Assembly (NCBI GenBank): GCA_965242745.1
Contig: CBDETG010000043.1
Coordinates: 1 to 23,203 of the forward strand
Length of the DNA: 23,203 nucleotides
Reading direction: 5' to 3'
From: JABAAI01 sp965242745
GTDB lineage: Bacteria > Spirochaetota > Leptospiria > Leptospirales > Leptonemataceae
The notes below the pieces were generated by a model. It searched no databases. It saw only the letters and a list, made by a program, of their open reading frames with translations, and was not told where the DNA came from. The translations under genes were made by a program, and so were the position numbers. Shown in pieces: positions 1 to 7,600 of this stretch; positions within the stretch are counted from its first letter, which is position 1, and each line of letters opens with the position of its first letter.

Positions 1-72
1 CTCAAGCACACTAAAACGCAATCTTTCAGCATGCCAACGGGAGCTCGTCTCAGCAGCTTGCCAGCGGCCTTG

Positions 73-693
73 CTACAAAAAACGAAAGACATACCATTTG
101 CCCTTTTTTTTGATAAACACTGGGTTATGTAAGGGATAGCCCGTATCCAGCCCTGCTTCATTGCTCAGCACAACTTCACAAAGCTCCTTGGAATCTTGGC
201 GGTAAAAGTACAGCTTCAGAGATATTTCCTTATACGACTGCAAAATATGATAGACCGAAGCAGAATCCTCTTTCGAGAAGATTGTTTCGTAGAGATAGCC
301 CTTTTGGGAAGCGATTTCCTTGACTAAGCGCGCATAACTCCAATGGGCCTTGAAATCCACATACAAACCTTCTGTTTTATGGACCAGGTCTTTAAGCTTC
401 TCAGGCTGACTTCGCAAAATAGCCTCAATCAGCTCCCCCAGCAGGCCTCTGATAGTGCGGGCGTGCTCCATTCTTGCCTCAATGCCCTTTCTTTGCTTAG
501 GGCGGCTTGGCGCTGAAGAGGGGAGCGCCGTATGCAAAGAGGGCGCATGCAAAAGAATGCCGCTTGGAAGCTGCAATGCGTCTAAGGGAAGCCGGACAAA
601 ATGTGTATCTTGCTTGGTTTTACAATGTAAAACAAGAAGCAAGTTAAACATCAAGCACAGCACATGCAAAAGCAATTGTAAAAAGAGCTGCAT
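73..693 (-). CDS. Hypothetical protein, possible lipoprotein (206 aa)
   Basis: I do not recognise a family. The first 23 or so residues are very hydrophobic and end in L-V-L-H-C (Cys24), which could serve as a loose lipobox of the kind spirochaetes tolerate. There is no positively charged n-region, so lipidation is uncertain. Residues 60-75 are basic and Pro/Ser-rich, a likely linker. From about residue 75 the sequence looks like a folded alpha/beta domain and ends in G-K-W-Y-V-F-R-F-L, the kind of short strand often seen at the end of small periplasmic domains. No good ribosome binding site precedes the ATG at 693. An internal Met at residue 15 would leave only a nine-residue leader before the Cys, so I kept the longer start. 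It reads out of the large gene-free stretch to its right and ends in TAG at 73. It could instead be a membrane-anchored protein. Confidence 0.6.
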   Translation of the reverse strand: MQLFLQLLLHVLCLMFNLLLVLHCKTKQDTHFVRLPLDALQLPSGILLHAPSLHTALPSSAPSRPKQRKGIEARMEHARTIRGLLGELIEAILRSQPEKLKDLVHKTEGLYVDFKAHWSYARLVKEIASQKGYLYETIFSKEDSASVYHILQSYKEISLKLYFYRQDSKELCEVVLSNEAGLDTGYPLHNPVFIKKKGKWYVFRFL

Positions 694-821
694 GATAGAA
701 GAGAACTGGGCCTAAGTAAGACATCCCAGACAGGCCTACAAGCTTTTCTGCTTATTTTGGTGGTGTTGTATGCGTTAATTTTTTGTTAAAATATGTAAGA
801 CCTACAGACATTTTTGCCAAC

Positions 822-838
822 TCAATCTGACTAGGACA
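822..838 (+). repeat. Left arm of 17-base inverted repeat (candidate MITE end)
   Basis: The sequence TCAATCTGACTAGGACA matches the reverse complement of 1309-1325 at 16 of 17 positions. Going inward, both arms continue with an imperfect match built around CAAGGC...TGCC, separated by small gaps. The arms are about 504 bases apart from outer end to outer end, a typical size for a miniature inverted-repeat element. I see no clear target-site duplication outside the arms. Confidence 0.45.
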
Positions 839-1308
839 ACCAAGGCTTCTGCCCCCATTTAGGCAAATACCACCCCTAAAAAAAGGAGCTAAAGGCGCAT
901 ACAAAATAACATACGAAGATCCTTGTGTCATCGAAAAAAGAAGGGAGGCGGGACATGAGCTGCAGAAAAATTGCTAAAAGATTAGGCTTATCCAAAATAA
1001 GCAATAGCCCATGAGATAAAGTCAAAGTCGCAGGAAGGATCAAGTATATCGTGCTGATCGTGCGCAATTTGCAAGCGATGGAATTAGGCACCGCAACAAA
1101 ACACCCGCGTATTTGCATGCGACCCCGGAGCGCCATGGCAGAAAGGATTAGTAGAAAATTCTATTCGCCTACTTTAGGTATACTTTCCAGGCAAAACGCT
1201 CTATAAACATATTTCAAAAAAGGATGTGTGCAAGGCGAAAGCTAACGTAAATTCTATGCGCAGGATGGAAGGAGCAGCCGAGAAGCGTGCAGGCAGCCTT
1301 GCTAAAAG

Positions 1309-1325
1309 TGTCCTAGTCAGACTGA
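1309..1325 (-). repeat. Right arm of 17-base inverted repeat (candidate MITE end)
   Basis: The reverse complement of this segment is TCAGTCTGACTAGGACA, differing from the left arm (822-838) at one base. Inside the arm it continues with CAAGGCTGCC, resembling CAAGGCTTCTGCC inside the left arm. No transposase gene lies between the arms, so if this is a mobile element it is non-autonomous. Confidence 0.45.
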
Positions 1326-1340
1326 AGGATCAATTGCAAG

Positions 1341-1464
1341 ACAAGCGCAGGAGCGGTTAGTCCTCATCCATTACAGCTATGGCAAGGGCGGGCATGCCGC
1401 CTTTGCGCTGACTTAAAGAGCAGCGCACAAAAAGTCTGGCGTTTTTTTGCTCACAGTTTTCTAA
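1341..1464. repeat. Duplicated segment, copy A
   Basis: About 105-120 bases here resemble 1669-1773, which overlaps the porin 3' end. By eye roughly four of five bases agree, with a 2-base indel near the middle. Shared blocks include CAAGCGCAGG, GCGGTTAGT, CATCCATTA, AGCTATGGCAAG, GCCTTTGCGCT and GTCTGGCG. Read on the minus strand, both copies encode R-K-G-[GD]-M-P-A-L-A-I-A-[VL]-M-D-[EA]-D followed by TAA, and several of the differences are synonymous. Confidence 0.6.
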
Positions 1465-1509
1465 GATAAGGCGAAGCCCTAAGCCGCCTGATAAAATACG
1501 CGGGGCAAA
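1357..1509 (-). pseudogene. Relic of a gene 3' end (about 50 codons, no start)
   Basis: An open minus-strand frame of 50 codons between two TAA stops has no ATG or GTG usable as a full-length start, yet its product looks protein-like. It begins F-A-P-R-I-L, has a glycine-rich G-G-L-G-L-R-L-I segment, continues with a charged stretch, and ends M-P-A-L-A-I-A-V-M-D-E-D. The G-G-L-G-L motif recalls the nucleotide-binding G box of GHKL ATPases (histidine kinases, RsbW-type anti-sigma kinases), but that is a guess from a few residues. The tail is partly repeated after the porin stop, which argues that it was once translated. The most likely reading is the surviving 3' end of a deleted gene. Confidence 0.35.
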
Positions 1510-1668
1510 TTATACTTGAAATATTAGCTTATCTTCGCTTTCTATTCCATAGCCTTAGCTGTGTTAATGTCACGGATAGGGTTAGCGTTCTGTCAGGGCA
1601 CACCTCCGACTACTGGCAGAGCGCGCCTTTGTTCGCGCTTTTGTTATTGATAAGCCTTACAATTTCAA

Positions 1669-1773
1669 AACAAGCGCAGGCGCGGTTAGTCTGCATCCAT
1701 TAAAGCTATGGCAAGCGCAGGCATGTCGCCTTTGCGCTAGAACTTAAGCATGGCGCGCAAGAAGGTCTGGCGC
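1669..1773. repeat. Duplicated segment, copy B, overlapping the porin 3' end
   Basis: Partner of 1341-1464. The first 16 codons after the porin stop (1686-1736, minus) are in frame with the porin and spell R-K-G-D-M-P-A-L-A-I-A-L-M-D-A-D then TAA, nearly the same tail as in copy A. The porin's own last codons lie inside the duplicated segment but align with copy A in a different reading frame. Confidence 0.6.
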
Positions 1774-3146
1774 TTTGCAATAGAGGTGGGAGCGTCTGTA
1801 TTGTTGCTGTCCTTGTGAGCAAGCAGGTCTTCTATTCCCAGAGAAATGCTAAAGGTATCTGCATGCGAAGATGGAAAATACGTGATCCCATAAAGCCTTT
1901 TGTGAAAACGGCCGTCCCCCTTATCTCTGTGCTTCTCTAGGGCTTCAATACGTCCATCAAGACTGTCAGCGGCAGTACCATAAGCATAGCGATAAAAAAG
2001 CCCCGTATGAGCCCAGCGCACGTGAGCAAAGCCGTAATAGCCAAAGCCATAGGCATCCCGGCCCTTTGCGAGCACGCTCTTGCTTTCCTGTACAAGTACG
2101 GGGCCTCTTTTGTCGTGCATATAAATAGCCCCCGCAGCTATCACATAAGAAACTTCAGGCAAAAGGACCTTCGCATCCATTTCCACAGCAAAGCTCACAT
2201 CCTGCCTTGCGCGCCCGTCGTTCTCTACCAGTATCTCATTGTCATCTTCATCCGTGCCAGTGACTGTTCCGGCTCCCTCCCTTCCAATATTGTGAAAACG
2301 AAAGGGGAAATTAAGGCTGAGGTGGCTTGCGTTCTTAGCGCCGGAAAGCAAAAAGGACAAAAAGCCGTAGAAGTCCAGATTGTGCGAATCGCTGTCGCCT
2401 CTCCGTAAGCCTTCCAAGCTTTGGGTATGAACAGTACGCTCTCCATTATTTCTATTATGGCCTTCACCGTTCCCAAGAAGGAAATGCAGGCCGCCCCAGC
2501 CTGCTTGATGGACAAAAGCAAGCCCGCGCTCTGCAGCAGTACTCATCCCTAAGCCTTCGATAGGCGCCTGAGTAATATAACGGTGTCCCCAATAAGACTG
2601 CAAAGAAATGCCGCTTTGAGAATCTACGATGGGGCTGTGCTGCTGGCCTGCGCGCAGGAAACTTTTCGTCCCCTGCAGGAGCTCATCCAAAGCGGGAAGA
2701 GGCACGCTGAAATAGACATACTTGACTATGCTGGTATAATTATTATTCCCCTTGCATTCCGAAGCGCAGCCATCCGCTTCCGTAGCTGCTGGAGCCAAGT
2801 CTGTAGTGATACGAAAATCCCAGCCCGCCAGCTCCCCCTTCGTGATCTTTCCCTGCAGATTGATATAGGCACGCGTTGTCCTAAAGCCTGTTGTCTCTGA
2901 TACGGGAGAGCTTATCTCCACTACGTCTTCTCTGTTTTGACGATCTGCTAATTCATAGCCGCCAAAGATGAGCCCGCTGATTTCCAAAGCAAATCTTTGC
3001 GAAGGACTGCTTAGGACTTGTCTTTCGGCCGGCGCCTCCTGCGCAAAGAGACCGGCGCTTGGCTGCAGACAGAAGAGGAAGCATAAGCCAGCAAGGCAGG
3101 AAGCATAGAAAGGCGGCATTCGCTTGGGAAGAGGCGGGCAGTACAT
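1737..3146 (-). CDS. Phosphate-selective porin O/P family outer-membrane beta-barrel
   Basis: The product is a 469-residue outer-membrane porin of the OprO/OprP (phosphate-selective porin) type, expected to pass anions or small solutes. From the ATG at 3146 it starts with a basic n-region (K-R), a hydrophobic core and an A-Q-E-A-type signal cleavage region at about residues 30-36. The mature part has the family's early strands, including R-T-T-R-A-Y-I-N-L-Q-G-K and W-D-F-R-I-T-T-D. Later come many short amphipathic strands separated by charged loops, and it ends in a terminal Phe (M-L-K-F), the usual BAM recognition feature. A GTG at 3191 would add 15 residues, and an ATG at 3119 would remove 9. 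None of the three starts has a convincing ribosome binding site, so the start is uncertain. The substrate cannot be read from sequence. It lies 118-163 bases after trpE, depending on the start, with a palindrome in between, so it may have its own promoter. Confidence 0.8.
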   Translation of the reverse strand: MYCPPLPKRMPPFYASCLAGLCFLFCLQPSAGLFAQEAPAERQVLSSPSQRFALEISGLIFGGYELADRQNREDVVEISSPVSETTGFRTTRAYINLQGKITKGELAGWDFRITTDLAPAATEADGCASECKGNNNYTSIVKYVYFSVPLPALDELLQGTKSFLRAGQQHSPIVDSQSGISLQSYWGHRYITQAPIEGLGMSTAAERGLAFVHQAGWGGLHFLLGNGEGHNRNNGERTVHTQSLEGLRRGDSDSHNLDFYGFLSFLLSGAKNASHLSLNFPFRFHNIGREGAGTVTGTDEDDNEILVENDGRARQDVSFAVEMDAKVLLPEVSYVIAAGAIYMHDKRGPVLVQESKSVLAKGRDAYGFGYYGFAHVRWAHTGLFYRYAYGTAADSLDGRIEALEKHRDKGDGRFHKRLYGITYFPSSHADTFSISLGIEDLLAHKDSNNTDAPTSIAKRQTFLRAMLKF

Positions 3147-3237
3147 AAATTTGGGAAGGCGCAGGGTATCCACTTTAGGACAAAAAAACACTAGCTACTT
3201 AGAACACAATAAAAAAAACTGACCACTTCTAAAGACC

Positions 3238-3250
3238 GTGAAGGCTTCAC
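3238..3250. promoter_or_regulatory. 13-base palindrome upstream of the porin gene
   Basis: GTGAAG-G-CTTCAC is a perfect inverted repeat lying between the trpE stop and the porin start. It sits about 90-100 bases before the porin ATG, a plausible place for an operator. It is too short, and lacks a T-run, to be a convincing terminator for trpE. No other copy was seen in the window. Confidence 0.3.
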
Positions 3251-3309
3251 AGATCTTCTTTTTAGTATTCCGCGCAAGCAAGTTGCCGGGCGTCTTTGGC
3301 AGCGCTATT

Positions 3310-4722
3310 TCAGAGGAAGGCTTCGAGGCTGTGGCTTATGGCTGCTAGTTTTCTCTGGATTTCTATATACTCATTTTCTGGCTTGGAATCGTATACTATA
3401 CCTCCGGATGCGCGCGCATAAGCCTCTTGCCCGTGCACAAAAAGCGTACGTATAGGTATTGCAAAAGTGCAGTCTCCATTAAAGCCAAAATGTCCCATAG
3501 CTCCCCCATAGGGGCCGCGGGCTGAGGCTTCTATACGTTCAATGATTTTCATAGATTCAATCTTGGGCGCTCCTGAAAGAGTGCCTGCTGGGAAAACAGC
3601 AGCAAGCCCTGAAAACATATCATGCTTGTTATCAAGCAAGCCGCTGATCTCACTGGAAATATGCTGCACATGACTAAATCTTTTTGTATCCATCAGATGA
3701 CGCACATGTACAGAGGCAAAGCGGGCTACCCGTCCTAGATCATTACGATGCAGATCAACGAGCATATTATGCTCAGCGATTTCCTTGGGATCGTTTAAGA
3801 GCGCGCGGGCAAGGGCTATATCCTCTTCCTTATTTTTGCCTCTTTTCGTTGTGCCAGCCAGCGGGAAGCTCTCTATTTCTTTATCCCGCAGGCGAAAAAC
3901 CAGCTCCGGGCTTGCTCCTATCAAGAGCCGCTTTGCAAACTTCATATAGAACATATGCGGTGAGGGATTGATCTGTCTTAAGACGCTGTAAAAGGCCAGC
4001 GGGTCCCCATGCAGCGTATAATTTTCCTGGAAACCAATTTGGCATTGGAAGCTGTTGCCCGCCTTGATCTCCTCCAATGCGCTCAGTACCATTTCAGAAT
4101 GCTCTTTTTGCGTTTTGTCTGTACCTATTTTCCTTGCCTTTAGGGATTGAGGCGCTTCAGGCGCCGCCCTGAGCCAATCTTCTATCATAGAGAGACGCTT
4201 TTTCTGATAGTAGAAATACATCACTTCCCCGGTCATTTTGTCATAAACCAAACCATCCGTATAGAGACCAAGCTCTAAGCTGGGAAAGAGTCTATGTTCC
4301 TGGAGCTGCAAGACAGGTTCAAAGAAGCGCGCCGCATCATAAGATAAATATCCCACCAGGCCTCCCGCATAATTACGGGATATGATATTTTGCGGCATCC
4401 ACTCAGAGATGCATTGGTATGGCGCCTTTGTTTCTAATATCTGTGATGGGCCTCCCCCCTTTTTCCAAAGCAGTCCTTCGCTGCAGCTTGCTATAAGGAT
4501 ACTCGGATCAAAGCCAATCACATCATAACGCGCATGGGGATTAGCTCTTTCTCTCGACTCTAAAAGAAAGCAATGTTTGCAGTCTCTGCTGATGCGCAGG
4601 AAAAGAGAAAAAAAATCTATGTCTTTTTGCACTTTGCAATACAGCGGCTTACGCGGCAAATCGAGTTTAGGCAATGGAAGGAGCCTATGCTCCTTCGAGG
4701 ATTGATTTTGCGCAGCATTCAT
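3310..4722 (-). CDS. trpE: Anthranilate synthase component I
   Basis: Chorismate-binding enzyme of 470 residues; with a glutaminase subunit it makes anthranilate for tryptophan synthesis. The N-terminal domain has L-L-E-S at 53-56 and R-Y-D-V-I-G-F-D-P at 65-73, the tryptophan-feedback region of TrpE. The chorismate-binding domain has P-L-A-G-T at 287-291, A-E-H at 316-318, D-L-H-R-N-D-L-G-R near 323-331, P-A-G-T-L-S-G-A-P-K at 378-387 and G-G-I-V near 440. The Ala in P-L-A-G-T is the main argument for TrpE over PabB, which carries Lys there (P-I-K-G-T). No trpG or pabA glutaminase gene lies in the window. It follows polA after 76 bases in the same direction, so it may be read from the ligA-polA transcript. 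The leader has no run of Trp codons, so attenuation of the classic type is not seen. PabB or a dual-use enzyme remains possible. Confidence 0.82.
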   Translation of the reverse strand: MNAAQNQSSKEHRLLPLPKLDLPRKPLYCKVQKDIDFFSLFLRISRDCKHCFLLESRERANPHARYDVIGFDPSILIASCSEGLLWKKGGGPSQILETKAPYQCISEWMPQNIISRNYAGGLVGYLSYDAARFFEPVLQLQEHRLFPSLELGLYTDGLVYDKMTGEVMYFYYQKKRLSMIEDWLRAAPEAPQSLKARKIGTDKTQKEHSEMVLSALEEIKAGNSFQCQIGFQENYTLHGDPLAFYSVLRQINPSPHMFYMKFAKRLLIGASPELVFRLRDKEIESFPLAGTTKRGKNKEEDIALARALLNDPKEIAEHNMLVDLHRNDLGRVARFASVHVRHLMDTKRFSHVQHISSEISGLLDNKHDMFSGLAAVFPAGTLSGAPKIESMKIIERIEASARGPYGGAMGHFGFNGDCTFAIPIRTLFVHGQEAYARASGGIVYDSKPENEYIEIQRKLAAISHSLEAFL

Positions 4723-4798
4723 ACTTCAATCTTAATGATGCAAAAGTTTTCAGATGCGCTCTGCATATTTTTGAGAGCTGCCGCATGCCTGCGCGCCC

Positions 4799-7600
4799 TT
4801 AATGCGCCTCATCCCAGTTATAGCCTCTGCCCTTCTCGACTACAAGAGGTACGCGTAATTGCGCTGCTCCTTCCATACGCTGAGAGACCACCTTTGTAAG
4901 CTTCTCCTCTTCCTCAGGGAAGACATCAAAGAGCAATTCATCATGCACTTGCAAAACCATATGCGAACGTAGTTTTTGAGCCTTGAGTTCTTTATCTATA
5001 GAGATCATTGCAATTTTAATAATATCAGCGCTGCTTGCCTGTATAGGCGTATTAATCGCAACGCGTTCTGCTCCAGCGCGCAGGAAGGAGTTTTTGTCAT
5101 GAATGTCCGGGATTTGGCGTATGCGCCCGCTCAGACTTTGGACATAAGAATGCTTCTGCGCAAAGGCAATGCTTTCGTCCATATAGCGGCGTACTCCTGG
5201 ATATTTTGTAAAGAAGCGTTCTATATACAAGGCTGCCTCTTCCCTCGTCGATTTGAGATTGCGGGCAAGGCCAAATTCTGTTACGCCGTAGATGATGGAA
5301 AAATTTACAATTTTACCATGATTGCGCATATCCCCGGTCACCTCCTCAGGCGCCACGCCAAAGAGAGAAGCCGCTGTGGCCGCGTGTATATCCTGCTCCT
5401 GCTTTGTGAAAGCTTCCATAAGAGCCTTGTCCTGAGAATAATGAGCCATGATACGGAGTTCTATTTGTGAATAATCAAAAGAAAGCAGAACATTTCCCTT
5501 CCTAGCTATAAAACCCCGGCGTATGGCCCGCCCTGTCTCTTCTCGTATAGGAATATTTTGCAAATTGGGTTTCATGGAAGAAAGCCTGCCTGTAGACGCA
5601 ATGCACTGATGGAAATTGCTATGAAGACGCCCTGTCTTTTTATTGAGCATAGGCGGGAGCGCTTCCACATAAGTAGACAAAAGCTTGCCGTATTTTCTAT
5701 GTTCTAAGATGCGCTCTACCAAGGGATGATGATCCCGCAGGTTTTCCAAGACCTCTTGATTCGTGGAATAACCTGTTTTGGTTTTCTTGCCCTTGGGGAG
5801 TTGAAGCTCTTCAAATAAGACCTTTTGCAGCTCGCGGGTCGATTGTATATTAAAGCTGTATCCCGCCAGCTGATAGATTTGTTTTTGCAGCTCACTGAGT
5901 TTTTCATTATAGTCTCTGGCCAATTTGTAAAAATACTCCTCATCAATGGCTATACCCGCTTCTTCCATGCCTTGTAAAACAGGCACAAGGGGCATTTCTA
6001 TCGTATGAAAGACTTCCTTTAGCTGATAATCCTCCAATTTCTCCTGCAAAGGCGCATAAAGACGAAAAGCAATATCTGCATCCTCACACGCATAGTCAGA
6101 AATCTCTTCCGGCGGCATCTCAGCTAAATTCTTTTGTTTACTGCCTGTGCCTGCAAGCTCGCTGTAGGAAATACATTGGTAGCCGAGAATATCTCGTGCC
6201 ATATCATCAAGATTATGGCGCCGCAGAAGGGGATTGCACAAAAAGGAGGCAATCATAGTGTCAAAATAAGGCATAGGCAGATTGATACCCCACTTTTTTA
6301 GAAGAGCGTAATCGAACTTGAGATTTTGCCCGACAATACGTAGTTTTTTATCTTCAAGAAAGTCTTTTAGGAAAGGCAGGATTTCCCCGTAGCGCAAAAC
6401 TTCGCCTGAAAAAAGCGCATTTTCTTCCATAACAAAAGGTATGTAATAAGCGCTATGGCTTTTGGCGCATAGAGAAATGCCAATGATCTTTGCTTCCATC
6501 GTATCCAAAGCATCGCTTTCCGTATCGAGAGCTAGAATATAGTGATTGTGCGCTGCGCTTCTTTTTATCGTTTTCAGCGCCCATTGCAATTTCTTTGTAG
6601 TGCGAATAAGAGTGTAACGAACTTCGTCTTTTTTGAAAGACTGCAAAGAGTCATCATCAGGCTCCTCTTCTTCATGCGGGTTTTGGATTTTTTTGAGCGT
6701 TTTATATACCTGTAGGTAGCCTTCCTGCTGGAGTATATCCAGACGCTCCTTACTCAGAAAATCGGGCATTGCCAGCGCCTCCTGATTTTCCTTAAGCATA
6801 TGCAAAATTTCAGGAAGCTCTTGCTCTATAGTAGCAAGCTTACGAGAAAGGAAAGCTTCTTCCTTATATTCTGCTAAATTCTTCTGGACAGACTTGGGCT
6901 GCACGCCCCGCAAATTCGCATAAATTCCTTCTAAATCGTGGTACTGCTCTAGGAGCTTCTGGGCATGTTTTGGACCTACGCCCTTTACGCCAGGGATATC
7001 ATCTGAGCTGTCTCCCACTAGCCCCATATAATCTCTTACCTGCTCGACTCCTATTCCCAGCGTCTGCTTGAGCCAAGGCGGATCAATTTCTATAAAATCG
7101 CTTGTGCCCTTAGCGCTGCGCAGCATAGATACTTCAGGAGACAAAAGCTGATAACAATCCTTGTCGCTGCTAACGATATATACCTTCCCCTTTTTAGCAA
7201 AAAAACGCGTAAGCGTGCCTATAATATCATCTGCCTCATAACCTTGCACTGAGAGATTCGCAAAGGCAAAGTGCTTGCTTAAAATATTCTTGATCTCCTC
7301 AATTTGTGAGGGCAGGTCTTCCGGCATGGGCCTGCGCGATGCCTTGTACTGGCTGTACAAGCCCTGCCGAAATACAGGTCCCGGAGCATCCCAAACAACA
7401 GCGCAATATTTCGCTTTGTATTGCAAAAGCAGAGGGAAAAACATACTAAAAAAACCGTGTATAGCCTGCGTTGCTTGACCAGTCTCAGGATGAGTCAAGT
7501 GATGGCCTTCCAAAGCGTAATATGCTCTATAGGCTAAGGCATGCGCATCCAGAATCAAAAGATGCGCATCCGCTTTCCTTGTCTTAGTGGGCTTCTTCAT
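4799..7600 (-). CDS. polA: DNA polymerase I with active-looking proofreading domain
   Basis: Full-length Pol I of 933 residues, close to the 928 of E. coli, for gap filling in excision repair and removal of Okazaki RNA primers. Residues 1 to about 300 form the 5'-3' exonuclease, with L-D-A-H-A-L-A-Y-R-A near the start, S-S-D-K-D near 145 and G-D-S-S-D-D-I-P-G-V-K-G-V-G-P-K near 195-210. The 3'-5' exonuclease keeps all its metal ligands: L-D-T-E in Exo I, N-L-K-F-D in Exo II and Y-A-C-E-D in Exo III. It should therefore proofread, unlike Taq-type enzymes. The polymerase domain has motif A D-Y-S-Q-I-E-L-R, motif B K-I-V-N-F-S-I-I-Y-G (Phe at the sugar-selecting site) and motif C V-H-D-E at 885-888. 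The ATG overlaps the ligA stop as ATGA, so translation is probably coupled to ligA. It stops at TAA (4799-4801). Confidence 0.97.
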   Translation of the reverse strand: MKKPTKTRKADAHLLILDAHALAYRAYYALEGHHLTHPETGQATQAIHGFFSMFFPLLLQYKAKYCAVVWDAPGPVFRQGLYSQYKASRRPMPEDLPSQIEEIKNILSKHFAFANLSVQGYEADDIIGTLTRFFAKKGKVYIVSSDKDCYQLLSPEVSMLRSAKGTSDFIEIDPPWLKQTLGIGVEQVRDYMGLVGDSSDDIPGVKGVGPKHAQKLLEQYHDLEGIYANLRGVQPKSVQKNLAEYKEEAFLSRKLATIEQELPEILHMLKENQEALAMPDFLSKERLDILQQEGYLQVYKTLKKIQNPHEEEEPDDDSLQSFKKDEVRYTLIRTTKKLQWALKTIKRSAAHNHYILALDTESDALDTMEAKIIGISLCAKSHSAYYIPFVMEENALFSGEVLRYGEILPFLKDFLEDKKLRIVGQNLKFDYALLKKWGINLPMPYFDTMIASFLCNPLLRRHNLDDMARDILGYQCISYSELAGTGSKQKNLAEMPPEEISDYACEDADIAFRLYAPLQEKLEDYQLKEVFHTIEMPLVPVLQGMEEAGIAIDEEYFYKLARDYNEKLSELQKQIYQLAGYSFNIQSTRELQKVLFEELQLPKGKKTKTGYSTNQEVLENLRDHHPLVERILEHRKYGKLLSTYVEALPPMLNKKTGRLHSNFHQCIASTGRLSSMKPNLQNIPIREETGRAIRRGFIARKGNVLLSFDYSQIELRIMAHYSQDKALMEAFTKQEQDIHAATAASLFGVAPEEVTGDMRNHGKIVNFSIIYGVTEFGLARNLKSTREEAALYIERFFTKYPGVRRYMDESIAFAQKHSYVQSLSGRIRQIPDIHDKNSFLRAGAERVAINTPIQASSADIIKIAMISIDKELKAQKLRSHMVLQVHDELLFDVFPEEEEKLTKVVSQRMEGAAQLRVPLVVEKGRGYNWDEAH

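Larger units (their letters stand above)
694..1736. other. Gene-poor stretch with inverted repeat, gene relic and duplicated segment
   Basis: About 1 kb separates the lipoprotein-like gene from the porin. I see no intact gene. It contains a 17-base inverted repeat pair (822-838 and 1309-1325), a short plus-strand frame with a good ribosome binding site (955-1014), a 51-codon open frame without a start that looks like a gene tail (1357-1509, minus), and a duplicated segment (about 1341-1464 and 1669-1773). I saw no tRNA-like T-arm and no CRISPR-like spacing. The open frame at 876-1136 on the minus strand is hydrophobic but has no ribosome binding site, and I do not count it as a gene. Confidence 0.6.

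Noticed and set aside
1..72. Start of another minus-strand gene at the left edge
   Set aside because: Open frames exist, but 72 bases without a ribosome binding site or motif are too little to support a call.
876..1136. Hydrophobic minus-strand frame in the gene-poor stretch
   Set aside because: There is no ribosome binding site and no domain pattern, and it lies inside the candidate inverted-repeat element.
1540..1700. Integron attC site suggested by GTTAG-type bases near the duplicated segments
   Set aside because: The inverse core GTTRRRY and its partner RYYYAAC could not be placed at the right spacing, and no integrase is present.
3310..4722. Assignment as pabB
   Set aside because: The active-site segment reads P-L-A-G-T, with Ala as in TrpE, not the Lys of PabB, and the N-terminal L-L-E-S feedback motif is present.
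4723..4798. Possible trp attenuator leader before trpE
   Set aside because: No short leader frame with neighbouring Trp codons and no antiterminator/terminator pair of stems could be seen in the 76-base gap.
4976..5470. Long plus-strand frame inside polA
   Set aside because: It is fully antisense to the conserved polymerase domain and has no recognisable product.
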